From Thraustochytrium sp. TN22 (lineage: Eukaryota; Sar; Bigyra; Thraustochytrida; Thraustochytriidae), in assembly GCA_013306675.1 (NCBI GenBank), contig JABLUY010000096.1:1-64000 (forward strand): DNA of 64,000 nucleotides, given 5' to 3'. Shown in pieces: positions 41,583-50,639 of this stretch. The position numbers and the translations under genes are program-made. Numbering within the stretch: position 1 is the first letter of the stretch; the number at the start of each line of letters is the position of its first letter. The notes below the pieces were generated by a model, which saw only the letters and a program-made list of their open reading frames with translations, was not told the DNA's origin and made no database searches.

Positions 41583-43985
41583 ATGGCGAGCGCCGCGGCC
41601 GTGCTGTCCTCGCTGGCGGAGGGCCACGACGTGCCGCTGCAGCAGCCGCCGGAGCTGGGCGAGGCGGAGGTCGACCTGCAGTCCGTGCTGGACACGGCGC
41701 GAGACGGCCTGCTGGCCGCCGTGGACGCCTGCGCGGTACGTGAGCGAGAAGTCGCGCGGTGTGGCGCGGCGCGGCGCGGCGCGGCGTGACGAGATGAGAC
41801 GAGATGAGTCGAGATGAGACGAGACGAGACGAGACGAGACGAGACTGACTTTGGACGCTGCCTGTCATGGATGGGGGACCGCACGCACGACGCGCAGGGG
41901 CGCAAGTGCCTGGTGCTGGACCCGAGTGTGGCCGGCCCGCTCAAGCTGGTTCTGGTCGAGGGCTCCGACACCTTGCGCGAGCACGGCGTCGTGGACGTGA
42001 AGGAGCTGAACTGGTCCGACCTGGATGTGAACTGCGACGCGGTCATCTACGTGGTGCGGCCGGAGGCACGCGTCGCGCAGCAGATCGCCTCGCAAGTCTC
42101 GCAGAGCGGCCGCCGGTACCGGTTCCAGGTGCACTTCGTGCCGAAGCGCTCGTTCCTGTGCGACCAGATTCTGCGCGAGCACGGCGTCTATGAATTGCTG
42201 CGCAACGAGATCTTCGAGTACCCGCTCGGTTTCATCCCCTTCGATACGGATGTGCTCTCGCTCGGGCTGCAGTCTTCTTTTGCGCAGGTGAACCTGCAAA
42301 AGGATGACTCCTCACTCATGTACGCGGCGCGCGCTCTTCTGCAGTTACAGGACGCCTTGGGCCCTGTACGCAACATCCAGGTCAAGGGCGACCAGAGCAA
42401 GAAGGTGCTCGACATGATTTTGCGCATGCGGCTTGAGGCTGAAGAGGAGCTCGCCACGCGCACGCTCGATCGCGAGACAGGTCGCTTCGCGGCCGGCGGC
42501 GGCGGAGGGGTGGGGGGTGCTGACGAGGACGGGGACGACCTCGACGACGAGGACGACCTCGATGACCTTGACGCGGACGGCGCGCAAGGCGCTGGCTCCA
42601 ACGGGAATGGGCCAGGGCGGGCCGGTGGTCGCGTCGATATGGACGGGCTTTTCGCCAAGGCGCAGCGACTGGGTCTCGGCGCTGGCACGCGGGACCTTGA
42701 GGAGGTGCTGGAGAGCGACCTGGTCTTCGCGACGAAGCGTGTGGCGGCGCAGGGCGCAAGCGGCGCGCTGGGCGAGATCGATACGCTGCTGCTGATTGAC
42801 CGCAATCTGGACCTCGTCACACCCATGTGCACGGCGCTCACGTACGAGTCGGTCATCGACAACCTCATGGGCATTCGGAACGGCCACGTCGTGCTCGACG
42901 CGGATCTGGTAGAGCCAGAGACGGCGGCGGCGACGGCGGCGACCGGCGGCGCGGGCAGCGGCAGCCGTGGTGCCGGACGTCGGCCGGCGAAGCTGTCCAT
43001 GTCGCTCAACTCGGCGGACCACATTTACCGCGAAACGCGCGACATGAACGTGGATGTCGTGCTGGGATACTTGAACAAGAAGGCCCGCGAAATCAAGGAC
43101 CACTGGCAGGACGCCAAGGCTGGCAAGGTGGAAGAGCTGCACAAGTACGTGCATACGAGCCTGCACCACCACGTGCAGGAAAGCCAGCTGCTTCCGCGGC
43201 ATATCAACATTGTAAATCGCATCCGTGATACGGTGTACGACCTGCCGTTCCGCAAGATGTGGATGGTGGAACGCGAGATGCTCGAGGGCGGCAATCAGAC
43301 CAAGTATATCGAGGAGTGTATCGCACGCCAGGAGCCTTGGACCAAGGTGCTGCGGCTCGCCTGTCTGCAATCGCTCGTGCTGAACGGGCTGTCGCAGTCC
43401 TCGCTGGACGCGCTGCGCCGTAGCATTGTGCACACCTACGGCTTCGAGCTCATCTTCACACTGGAGAACTTGGAAAAGCTAGGTCTCCTCAGAAAGCGCG
43501 GCGCTACTAGCGCGTGGAGCTCTCTCGTGTCCACGTTCCGACTCATCCCACCCGCTGTGAATGTCGCCGATCCAGATGATGTGGCCTATGTCACTTCTGG
43601 GTACGCACCGCTCAGTGTGCGCCTGGTGGAGTTGGCGATCAAGCAGGGCTGGGAGAAGGCCAAGGACATTCTCAAGCGCCTGCCGGGCCGGACAATCTAC
43701 AAGGTGAAGCAGCCCGGCGTGCGTCTGCCGCCCGAGCCGCAGGTCGCCAGCGTCGTCGAGGGGGGCGGTGACCCTGGTGCGGCTACGAACAAGGCCCGGA
43801 AGAAGAAGGTCATGCTGGTCTTTTTCACGGGCGGGGTCACCTTCGCTGAGATCGCCGCGCTTCGTTTCGTCTCGCGCCAGGACGACTGTCCGTACCATTT
43901 GCTCATCGCGTCAACCTCCTTTATCAACGGCAAGACCTTTCTGCAGTCGCTCGTGCACGAGGTGGAGAATAACCTGCAACGCTGA
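41583..43985 (+). CDS. VPS33: VPS33, Sec1/Munc18 protein of HOPS/CORVET (two exons)
   Basis: VPS33 binds SNAREs as the SM subunit of the HOPS and CORVET tethers in endosome and lysosome fusion. Exon 1 is 41583-41735 (51 codons) and exon 2 is 41898-43985 (695 codons), giving 746 residues. Family landmarks after the junction are GRKCLVLDPSVAGPLKLV, then IDTLLLIDRNLDLVTPMCTALTYESVIDN, YAPLSVRLVE, and VMLVFFTGGVTFAEIAALRFVS near the end. These are VPS33 blocks rather than VPS45 or SLY1. A Gly/Asp-rich acidic insert (about 245-300) and a Thr/Ala/Gly insert (about 395-415) make it longer than the ~600 residues of animal VPS33. The exon 1 sequence ends exactly where the family's N-terminal helix leads into the first strand, which supports the intron call. 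Confidence 0.93.
41736..41897 (+). other. Spliceosomal intron of VPS33
   Basis: The 162-bp intron has donor GTACGTGAG at 41736 and acceptor GCGCAG ending at 41897; it lies between codons (phase 0). A CTGAC branch-point-like sequence is at about 41845-41849. Its centre is a GAGAC/GAGAT pentamer array (about 41788-41846). It is the only clear intron in the window. Confidence 0.85.
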
Positions 43986-44243
43986 TTTGTGGAGGGTCAC
44001 GGTGGGTGCCGTGGATGGCGGGCGGAGGCTTTCTGAAGCCCCGGTCATTGGATGGCCGTGCGCGTGGGCTGACTCTTCGCGGGGTCCTGGCTACCGTGGT
44101 ATCGCTCGAAGTGGTTTTCGTTTGTAGTGGGGTACTCGCCTGCCTCTCTTTCAAGTTGTCCTCTCGATCGACAACATCCTTCGGATTAACTATGCCTTTG
44201 CATCGGGGACGTCCATCCGTCTGCCACGTTGAATCGTATCGCA

Positions 44244-45602
44244 TCAAATGGCCGGGTTTCGGTGCATATAGGGGAGGTTGTAGGTTTCATCCTTCTTGGT
44301 GAGGCGCGTGCGACCGTCCTCGTGGATCGGGACGATGCGGGGCGACGGCACGCGGAGGTCGTCGTACTCCACGGCGGCCTCCTCGATCCGCTTGAGCGAG
44401 GAGACGCTGGCATCGCCGCCGAGGCGCTCGGCAATTTTAGCGATGGACCGCGCGGAGTGAATCTGCTTGAGCGACCGGACCGAGGACGAAGAGAGGATTG
44501 AGCGCGCAGACGCGGCGCTCATCACTTCATCCGCGTTGTGGTCGTCGGCGCGCGTGCTGCCGTTCCACTCGGCGGCCTTTTCCTCGGCAGCCTGCCGCCG
44601 GGCGAGCCACTCGGCGCGGATGTCGGCGACGGCCCTTCGGCCAGGGCCGCGACCCTCGGTGTCAAAGTAGTCGCGCAGCTCCGTGGTGGTGACGCTGAGC
44701 CGGTCGAAGACGTCGTCGGCGTACGCGTCGCGCACCTTGGTCTCTCCATCGTCCTCCGCCTCGTTCTCCTCGCCGTGCGCCTGCTGCTGGCGCTTCAGCG
44801 AGTCCACTCGTGACTTGGCGGTCTTGAGCGCGGCGCGCACCTCCAGGTCATCCATAAAGCTGTCGAAGTCAAGCTCCTTGGCGAAGTTCAGAAGGTCCTC
44901 CGCCTCGAAGTCCTCTAGCTCCTCGACCGCCTCCTTGGTGAGGGCCCACTTGGGCCGGGCCTTGAGCGAGGTCCGCTTCAGCTTCCCGCTCGAGGACGGC
45001 GCGAGCTTGCTCTCACCGTGGCTTCGAGCCTCCTCCGCCGCCGAGGCTGTATCCTCCTCCGCCCCCACCTTGGACTCGCGGTCGCCCTGCTTGGACTCGT
45101 GCTCTTCCCCCTCCGGGGCGCCCGCCTCATCTTCGCGGTACACGTCCAAGTCGACGTCCTCCTCCTCCTGATTACTCGCCTGGGCGCCTTCGTCGAGCAC
45201 GCCGCGCGAATTGAAGTCGGCGCCTCGGCGCGCGCGGACCACCTCCTCACGGCGCTTGCGCCACTTTTCGCGTGCCGCAGCGCGGCGTCGCTCCTTATCC
45301 TCCGCCTCGCGCACGATCTCATCCTGAATCGAGGCCTTCTGCTTTTGCAGGTCGGCCAAGAAGCGGCGGTGCTTGGACAGCGCCGAGTCCTTTTTGCTGC
45401 GCTCCACTACCACGTTGGGCGGGTGGCGGATTGGGTTGAGCCCGATTGGCTCGGAGATGCCGCAGCTCACCCGGAACGGCGGCTGCGCCGAGGCGCTCGC
45501 TGCGAAGGCCTTCTTTGCCGCGCTCGACACGCCGCCAAAGGGCCTGTTGCACAGCATTACGCCCTTGAAGTTGCCAATCGACATGCCGCCGCCGTCCGCC
45601 AT
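44244..45602 (-). CDS. Charged coiled-coil protein, unknown function
   Basis: The 452-residue protein begins with an ordered, little-charged segment (SIGNFKGVMLCNRPFGG, then PFRVSCGISEPIGLNP) and continues with a long basic helix (HRRFLADLQKQKASIQDEIVREAEDKERRRAAAREKWRKRR, about 78-122). The middle is acidic and disordered. Two further helical stretches follow (ALTKEAVEELEDFEAEDLLNFAKELDFDSFMDDLEVRAAL and RAVADIRAEWLARRQAAEEK), then a Ser-rich tail. No enzyme motif, signal peptide or membrane helix is present. The compact N-terminal segment looks conserved. I cannot name the family; a structural role, perhaps at microtubules, would fit but is not shown. It is convergent with VPS33 and divergent from the JmjC gene. 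Confidence 0.75.
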   Translation of the reverse strand: MADGGGMSIGNFKGVMLCNRPFGGVSSAAKKAFAASASAQPPFRVSCGISEPIGLNPIRHPPNVVVERSKKDSALSKHRRFLADLQKQKASIQDEIVREAEDKERRRAAAREKWRKRREEVVRARRGADFNSRGVLDEGAQASNQEEEDVDLDVYREDEAGAPEGEEHESKQGDRESKVGAEEDTASAAEEARSHGESKLAPSSSGKLKRTSLKARPKWALTKEAVEELEDFEAEDLLNFAKELDFDSFMDDLEVRAALKTAKSRVDSLKRQQQAHGEENEAEDDGETKVRDAYADDVFDRLSVTTTELRDYFDTEGRGPGRRAVADIRAEWLARRQAAEEKAAEWNGSTRADDHNADEVMSAASARSILSSSSVRSLKQIHSARSIAKIAERLGGDASVSSLKRIEEAAVEYDDLRVPSPRIVPIHEDGRTRLTKKDETYNLPYMHRNPAI

Positions 45603-45787
45603 TCTCCTTACGCGCCTGGCGCTCGCGATCTCCTAGCTGCCTGCCGCCGCGCCGCGCCGCGCCGTACCGCGCTGCGCTGCGCTGCGCTGCGCCGTGCCGC
45701 GCCGCGCCGCCGGCGATCGAGCTGCTGCCGCTCCTGCTGCGAGCACAGCTTCCCTCTCTCTCCCCCCTCTCTTCTCTTGCTCTCTCC

Positions 45788-45826
<39 letters not shown>

Positions 45827-46544
45827 GCTTGCACGCGCCGCGCCGCCGCGTCTCTGATCCTGCGCGGACACCATGGAGGGTGCATAACGGATAGCCGAGA
45901 TGTGTGTGCCGCTTCACTGGTATGAATGAGATCCAAGTCCGAGTCGTCATCGAGCTAGCCAAGCCAGCCTTGGCAGTCAGTCTTGTTGTAACTTAGGCTG
46001 GGCTGCGGTGGGCTCAGTCTCAAGCTCCTGCCTCACTCACACTCAACGCTTGAAGGCGCTTTCAGTGCCAGACTGTGTGACCTGACCGTCCACGTGCGCC
46101 GGGCCGAGCAGCTCAAGATTGCTTGGGGACTTGTCGAAGAGCGCGAGAGCGTGTCTTTCTGACTTGGATGTTTGATATTCTGGCATGCCATTCGTCCTGC
46201 CTGTGCCTGCCTAGAGGCCTACAGTCAGCTGACTACGACGAAGCCCTGCCTATTCCAGTCCCATCGCATCAAATTATCTTGCTGGACTTGGTCCAACTCG
46301 CTTCAACTCGCTTCGCCCTGCCTCAGGCTCGCACCGAAACGCCCACAGCGCACCATGAGGCATGGCGGTGCCGCCCCCTTGCAGGAGGGCGCCCTCGGCG
46401 GCGCGCTTGGCGGCCGCCGCGGCCGCCGCCGCGCAGAGTTAGGCCCTTTTTATGCTCAAGATAAGGCGGGCGGATTTTCGCGAGCTCGGGCAGGCCGGGC
46501 CTGACGACTGGCAGACGCTCGTGGCCCCCGGCGCGCGCGGCGGT

Positions 46545-46579
<35 letters not shown>

Positions 46580-46657
46580 CGGCGGCGAGCGGCGGCGAGC
46601 CAGGCGGCTCGGGTGGAGCGGTCGCCCGCGGCGGCGGCGGCGGCGGGAGCATCGAGG
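45603..46657. promoter_or_regulatory. Divergent spacer, coiled-coil gene / JmjC oxygenase
   Basis: About 1.05 kb between outward-pointing genes. Near the left gene are (GCCGC)n and (GCTGC)n runs (45645-45700) and a (CT)n-rich tract (about 45752-45828). The central part (45950-46340) is lower in GC, and a (CGG)n/(CGGCGAG)n region runs from about 46540 to 46600. No gene is supported. Confidence 0.45.
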
Positions 46658-47989
46658 ATGAAGAAGGCGCGCGGCGCGCATGCGGGGGACGTGTCGCAGG
46701 GGACGCGGCAACCCGGACGCAGCCGGAGCGAGGGCACGGACAGCATGAGCTGGCTGCTCGGGCCGCTCGTGTCGCCGGAGCACTTCATCGACACGGTGTG
46801 GCAGAAGGAGCCCCTGCACGTGTCGCGCATCGACCTGGCCGCGCTGGAGGACGAGGTGGAGCAGGCGCGTGAGGACGCTCGCGCGCGCGTGGCGCGGCGG
46901 CGCGGCGAGCGGTCAACGCCGCGCAAGCGCCGCGCCAACGACTCGCTGGACAGAGCCGAGGTGGAGGCCGAGCTGTTGGAGACGAGCTCGTACCTGAGCG
47001 ACCCGCCGGACGACCTGGCGTCCAAGCTCTTCAGCGTGGACAACCTGCTAGAGCTGGTGCGCCAGCACGACTTCGTGTACGGCAGAGATCTGAACGTGGT
47101 AGGATGCACGGACGGCAAACACAAGAAGGTGCTACACAAGGACGGCGCGCCCGTGACGGAGCGCAGCATTCGCGAGCACCTCAAGACCGGCACGGTGCAG
47201 TTCTTTCAGCCGCAGCGCTTCGTGAACGCGCTTTGGAAGCACATGGCGAGCCTGGAGGCTGAGTTCGACGCGCTCTGGGGCGCCAATGTCTACATCACGC
47301 CGCCAGGCACGCAGGGCCTGGCGCCTCATTATGACGACGTGGACGTTTTCGTCCTTCAGTGCGCCGGCGAGAAGCGCTGGTTTGTGCACGACGCCGCGCA
47401 GGACTACCAGGTCCTTGCTATGGAGTACTCCGAGGACCTCCAGACACTAGGCAAGAAGCGCATCGAAGTCGTGCTGCGGCCCGGCGACCTCTTGTACCTG
47501 CCGCGAGGCACGACGCACTACGCCAAGGCGGAGGGTGGCGACCACTCGGTGCACATCACGCTATCCACCCACCAGAACAACTCCTACTACAACTTCCTGG
47601 AGTCTGCCTTTTCTAAGCTTCTGGACGCGGCCGCTTCGAACTCGGTCAAGTTCCGCCGCGGTCTCCCGGTGGGATACCTGCGCAACAACGGCACGCTCGC
47701 CACCTCCGCCGGCACCTTTGTGGACCAGAAGATGTCGCACGCCACGGCGGACCTGCTGCACACCATCGCCGAGGGCATCGTCGGCTCGGACGTCGACCGC
47801 GACGGGTCCGTGGCGCAGGCGTTTCACGAGGCCGTCGACGACTTCGCCGCCGACTACATGGTCGGTCGCCTGCCGCCCTACGCGCAGAACAACACGCAGC
47901 GCCGCAAGGCGCCCCTGAATCCGGACGACCAGGTACGCCTCGTCGACCCTCGCTACCTTCTCGTTCGTGTCGTGGACGAGGACGAGGAT

Positions 47990-48025
<36 letters not shown>

Positions 48026-48622
48026 GACGAGGACGAGGATAATGAAGCCGCCGAGGATGAGGAGGGCGAGGAAAGCGGCGAGACAAATGGCCATGGCGGG
48101 GCGGCTGCTGAAGAGGATGAAGAGGACGAAGAGGAGAATGGCGACGAGAAGGATGACGAGGAGGAACACGAGGGCGGCGAGGACGACGAGGAGAAGGCCG
48201 GCGCCAAGAGCAAGACCGAAGTCGACGCGGCGAAGAACGGAGATACTAGCGGCGATGAGGCCAAGAGGAGTGAGGGCGAAACTAAGTCGTCAAGCGGGGC
48301 CAACGGCGCGGCGACCGAACGAAAGGACGAGGCCAAGGCCGAGGAGCAGATGCTTCGCATTTATTTCTCGCACGCGAACCAACGTGAGGCGCACATGGGC
48401 CCGCCGGTTCCGCTGCGGTCCGAACAGTATCTGGACGTGGCTCGGGACTCGGGCATTCAGCATCTGCTGGGCAAGCTTCTGCGTTCGTACCCGGCTAGCC
48501 TTGCCGTTTCGGAGCTGCTGGACGATGGCGTGGCCGCACAGGATCTGGCGCAGTTGCTGTATGAGCGCGGCGCGCTGGTCGTGCGCTCGCCATCCTCTTC
48601 GTCGAGCTCTAGCAGCAGCTAA
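46658..48622 (+). CDS. JmjC ribosomal oxygenase (NO66/MINA53 family)
   Basis: Family members are Fe(II)/2-oxoglutarate oxygenases that hydroxylate His residues of ribosomal proteins, mostly in the nucleolus. The 654-residue protein shows WLLGPLVSPEHFIDTVWQKEPLHV, the usual start of the fold, and GANVYITPPGTQGLAPHYDDVDVFVLQ. The iron ligands are His224, Asp226 and the distal His299 (HSVHITL). KRWFVH and LRPGDLLYLPRGTTHYA are further family blocks. Downstream dimerisation and winged-helix parts are present (SSSVAF-like SVAQAFHEAVDDFAADYM; the final FSH...LLGKLLRSYPASLAVSELLDDG). Between them is an extremely acidic disordered insertion of ~150 residues (about 440-575), which is unusual. A short Ser tail ends the protein. 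Start choice: first ATG of the frame, 46658. Confidence 0.9.
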
Positions 48623-49089
48623 CTGTGAGAGCAGGTGTGCAGCAGGAGGACATCGAGGGCGGGAGGCCTTTGCCGTTTTGTCATCATTCTCTCGCGCTCG
48701 CTCGCTCGCTCGCTCTATCTTGTTCCGTCCCCGCCCCGCACGCGGTGTAAATGATGGTGATCATGCTTTTTGTTCTCCCTTCTTTCTTCTACTTCGAAAT
48801 TGGGTGGGTTGCGGAGGCTCCGTCGGTCGCAAAGCCTCTCGCGGTCAGTTGCGTAGATTTGCAACGTCCTGACAGTGAGGAGTCAGGCAGTGTCTCTCTC
48901 CAGCTTATGTGTCTACTGTGAATGTCTGCTTGTGTGCCGGTCTGTTTGGAGGAGGAGGAGGCGGCGGCGGAGGCGGAGGCAGAGGAGGAGAGTGTCAGCA
49001 GCGGTCTGACACGCTTGTGTCTCTTGTATGTGAATGCTTGTTGCTTGCCCCTGCTCTTTGTACGGTGAAGTCCAAAAAGCGCAGGCTCG
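48623..49089. other. Convergent spacer
   Basis: Shared 3' region between the JmjC oxygenase and bZIP genes. It contains a (CTCG)n run near 48691-48713, a T/C-rich stretch (48768-48792), and a (GGAGGC)-like run at about 48948-48990. No gene is supported. Confidence 0.45.
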
Positions 49090-50490
49090 CTATGATGGCT
49101 GAAGAGCCACCGGCTCGCGAGACGAGCCCGGAGAGGCGGAGGCGGACGCTGGCGCCGAGGAGGGAGGCGGGAGCGACGCGGTGAGGCGTGCGCCAAAGAC
49201 AGCCTGCAGACGCGCCCCGATCTGCAGGAGCAGCTGCGTGAAGCCCTGGCCCATAACGCGGCCGTCGCCAATGACGTCCTCGAAGGTGATGTCGAGCCAG
49301 CGGTAGTCCTGCGGGTAGGAGATGACGACGATGAGACGCGAGCGCTGCGCACGGTCGTCGTACCACGCGACGGCCCCCTGCGCAATAACCGAGGTGATGT
49401 GCTGGACCTTGAGGTCGGCGTCGTCGTCCGCGCCAGCGGTCTCCTGGCCGGTCTGCGAGGTGCTCGCTGCGGTGGCGGACTTGTAGGAGCGCATGGTTTC
49501 AAAGTTCGAGCGCGTGGACGTCATCGCGACCGCAATGGCTTTACACTTGCCAACGAAGGGGTCGCCGCCCGCGGCGCCGTGCGCGTGCTGCTGGCTGTCG
49601 GCCGCGGACGGCGCGGGCGAGGCGAGCGGCGCGGGCGAGGCGGCGTCCGTAGGACCGGGGCCACCGGAGTCCGCAGCGCTCGCGGCCTCCTCGGACGACG
49701 GCGGGCGCAGCGTGGAGCGCGGCATCCACTCCTCCTGACGCTTGATGATGAAGACGGTGTCCTCGTCCTTGGCCTTGAGCGCAGTGGGTTTGTGGTGTGG
49801 CGGCTTCCAGGACTTGCGGCTGTGCATTACGACGGTGTCCTCGTCCGGCATGTCGACGGTCTCGAGCTCAACGTCCTTGAAGCCGATGAGACGGTCCTGC
49901 TCCTGCGAGCTCTGGTAGAGCTTCCAGTAGTAGTCGGCGACCTCGGTGGCGTCCACACCGGGAAATGACATGTCGAGGCGCAGGTTGATGCGGCGCAGGT
50001 TACCCGTGGAGCCGGCGCGGCTGCCAAAGAAGTTCTCTGTGATGCTGTGGTGCAGCTGAAAGTCCTGCAGCGGGAAGGGCTGGTCCTCGGGCAGCACGAG
50101 CGGCTTCCAGCTCTTGAGCGACTCCGCCACGAGCGCCTGAACGTAGGACTGCGCTGCCTCCGCGCCTTCGCGGCACAACATTCGCTGGCCTGCGAGCGAG
50201 GGCGGGCCGGACGCCAGCTGCATAAACGCCTCAATAAAGTTTTGATGCACCTGCAGCTGCAGCCGCAGCGCCGAGTTCTCCCGGATCATGTCCACCGCCT
50301 CCGTGGACAGGTTGTTCTCCACCTGCATCTCCAGCTGCTTGATCTTGGCGCGGAAGCTCTCGCGCTCATCCTTGAGCTCCTGGTTCGCCTTGCGCAGCTC
50401 CTCCAGCTCCAGCTTGCGCTTGCGCCTGCTCGCGCGGCTCTGCTCCGCCGTGCGCTCCCGCTTGCGCTGCAGCGCCGCCGAGGCCTCCAT
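49090..50490 (-). CDS. bZIP protein with START-like C-terminal region
   Basis: The 466-residue protein (ATG at 50490) begins with a basic region and zipper (KRERTAEQSRASRRKRK, then Leu-spaced heptads to about residue 80). In the basic region the residue usually Asn is Thr, while the Ser-Arg end is kept. Non-Asn basic regions are known in oomycete bZIP proteins. After a linker, a globular region (about 85-240 and 340-440) contains VADYYWKLYQSSQEQDRLIGFKDVELETV and VVVISYPQDYRWLDITFEDV, with the look of a START-like lipid-binding fold interrupted by a Pro/Ser/Ala loop. That fold call is tentative. It would then be a transcription factor with a possible ligand-sensing domain. The upstream frame is Gly/Ala/Arg low complexity and not used. 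Confidence 0.65.
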   Translation of the reverse strand: MEASAALQRKRERTAEQSRASRRKRKLELEELRKANQELKDERESFRAKIKQLEMQVENNLSTEAVDMIRENSALRLQLQVHQNFIEAFMQLASGPPSLAGQRMLCREGAEAAQSYVQALVAESLKSWKPLVLPEDQPFPLQDFQLHHSITENFFGSRAGSTGNLRRINLRLDMSFPGVDATEVADYYWKLYQSSQEQDRLIGFKDVELETVDMPDEDTVVMHSRKSWKPPHHKPTALKAKDEDTVFIIKRQEEWMPRSTLRPPSSEEAASAADSGGPGPTDAASPAPLASPAPSAADSQQHAHGAAGGDPFVGKCKAIAVAMTSTRSNFETMRSYKSATAASTSQTGQETAGADDDADLKVQHITSVIAQGAVAWYDDRAQRSRLIVVISYPQDYRWLDITFEDVIGDGRVMGQGFTQLLLQIGARLQAVFGARLTASLPPPSSAPASASASPGSSREPVALQPS

Positions 50491-50593
50491 CGCCGCTGCT
50501 GCCCGCGCCGCGCCGCGCCGCCGCCGCCGCCGAGCCCGCACCCGCGCCGCGCCGCGCCGCGCCGCGCCCGCCGCGCCGCGCCCGCGCTCGCGT

Positions 50594-50639
<46 letters not shown>

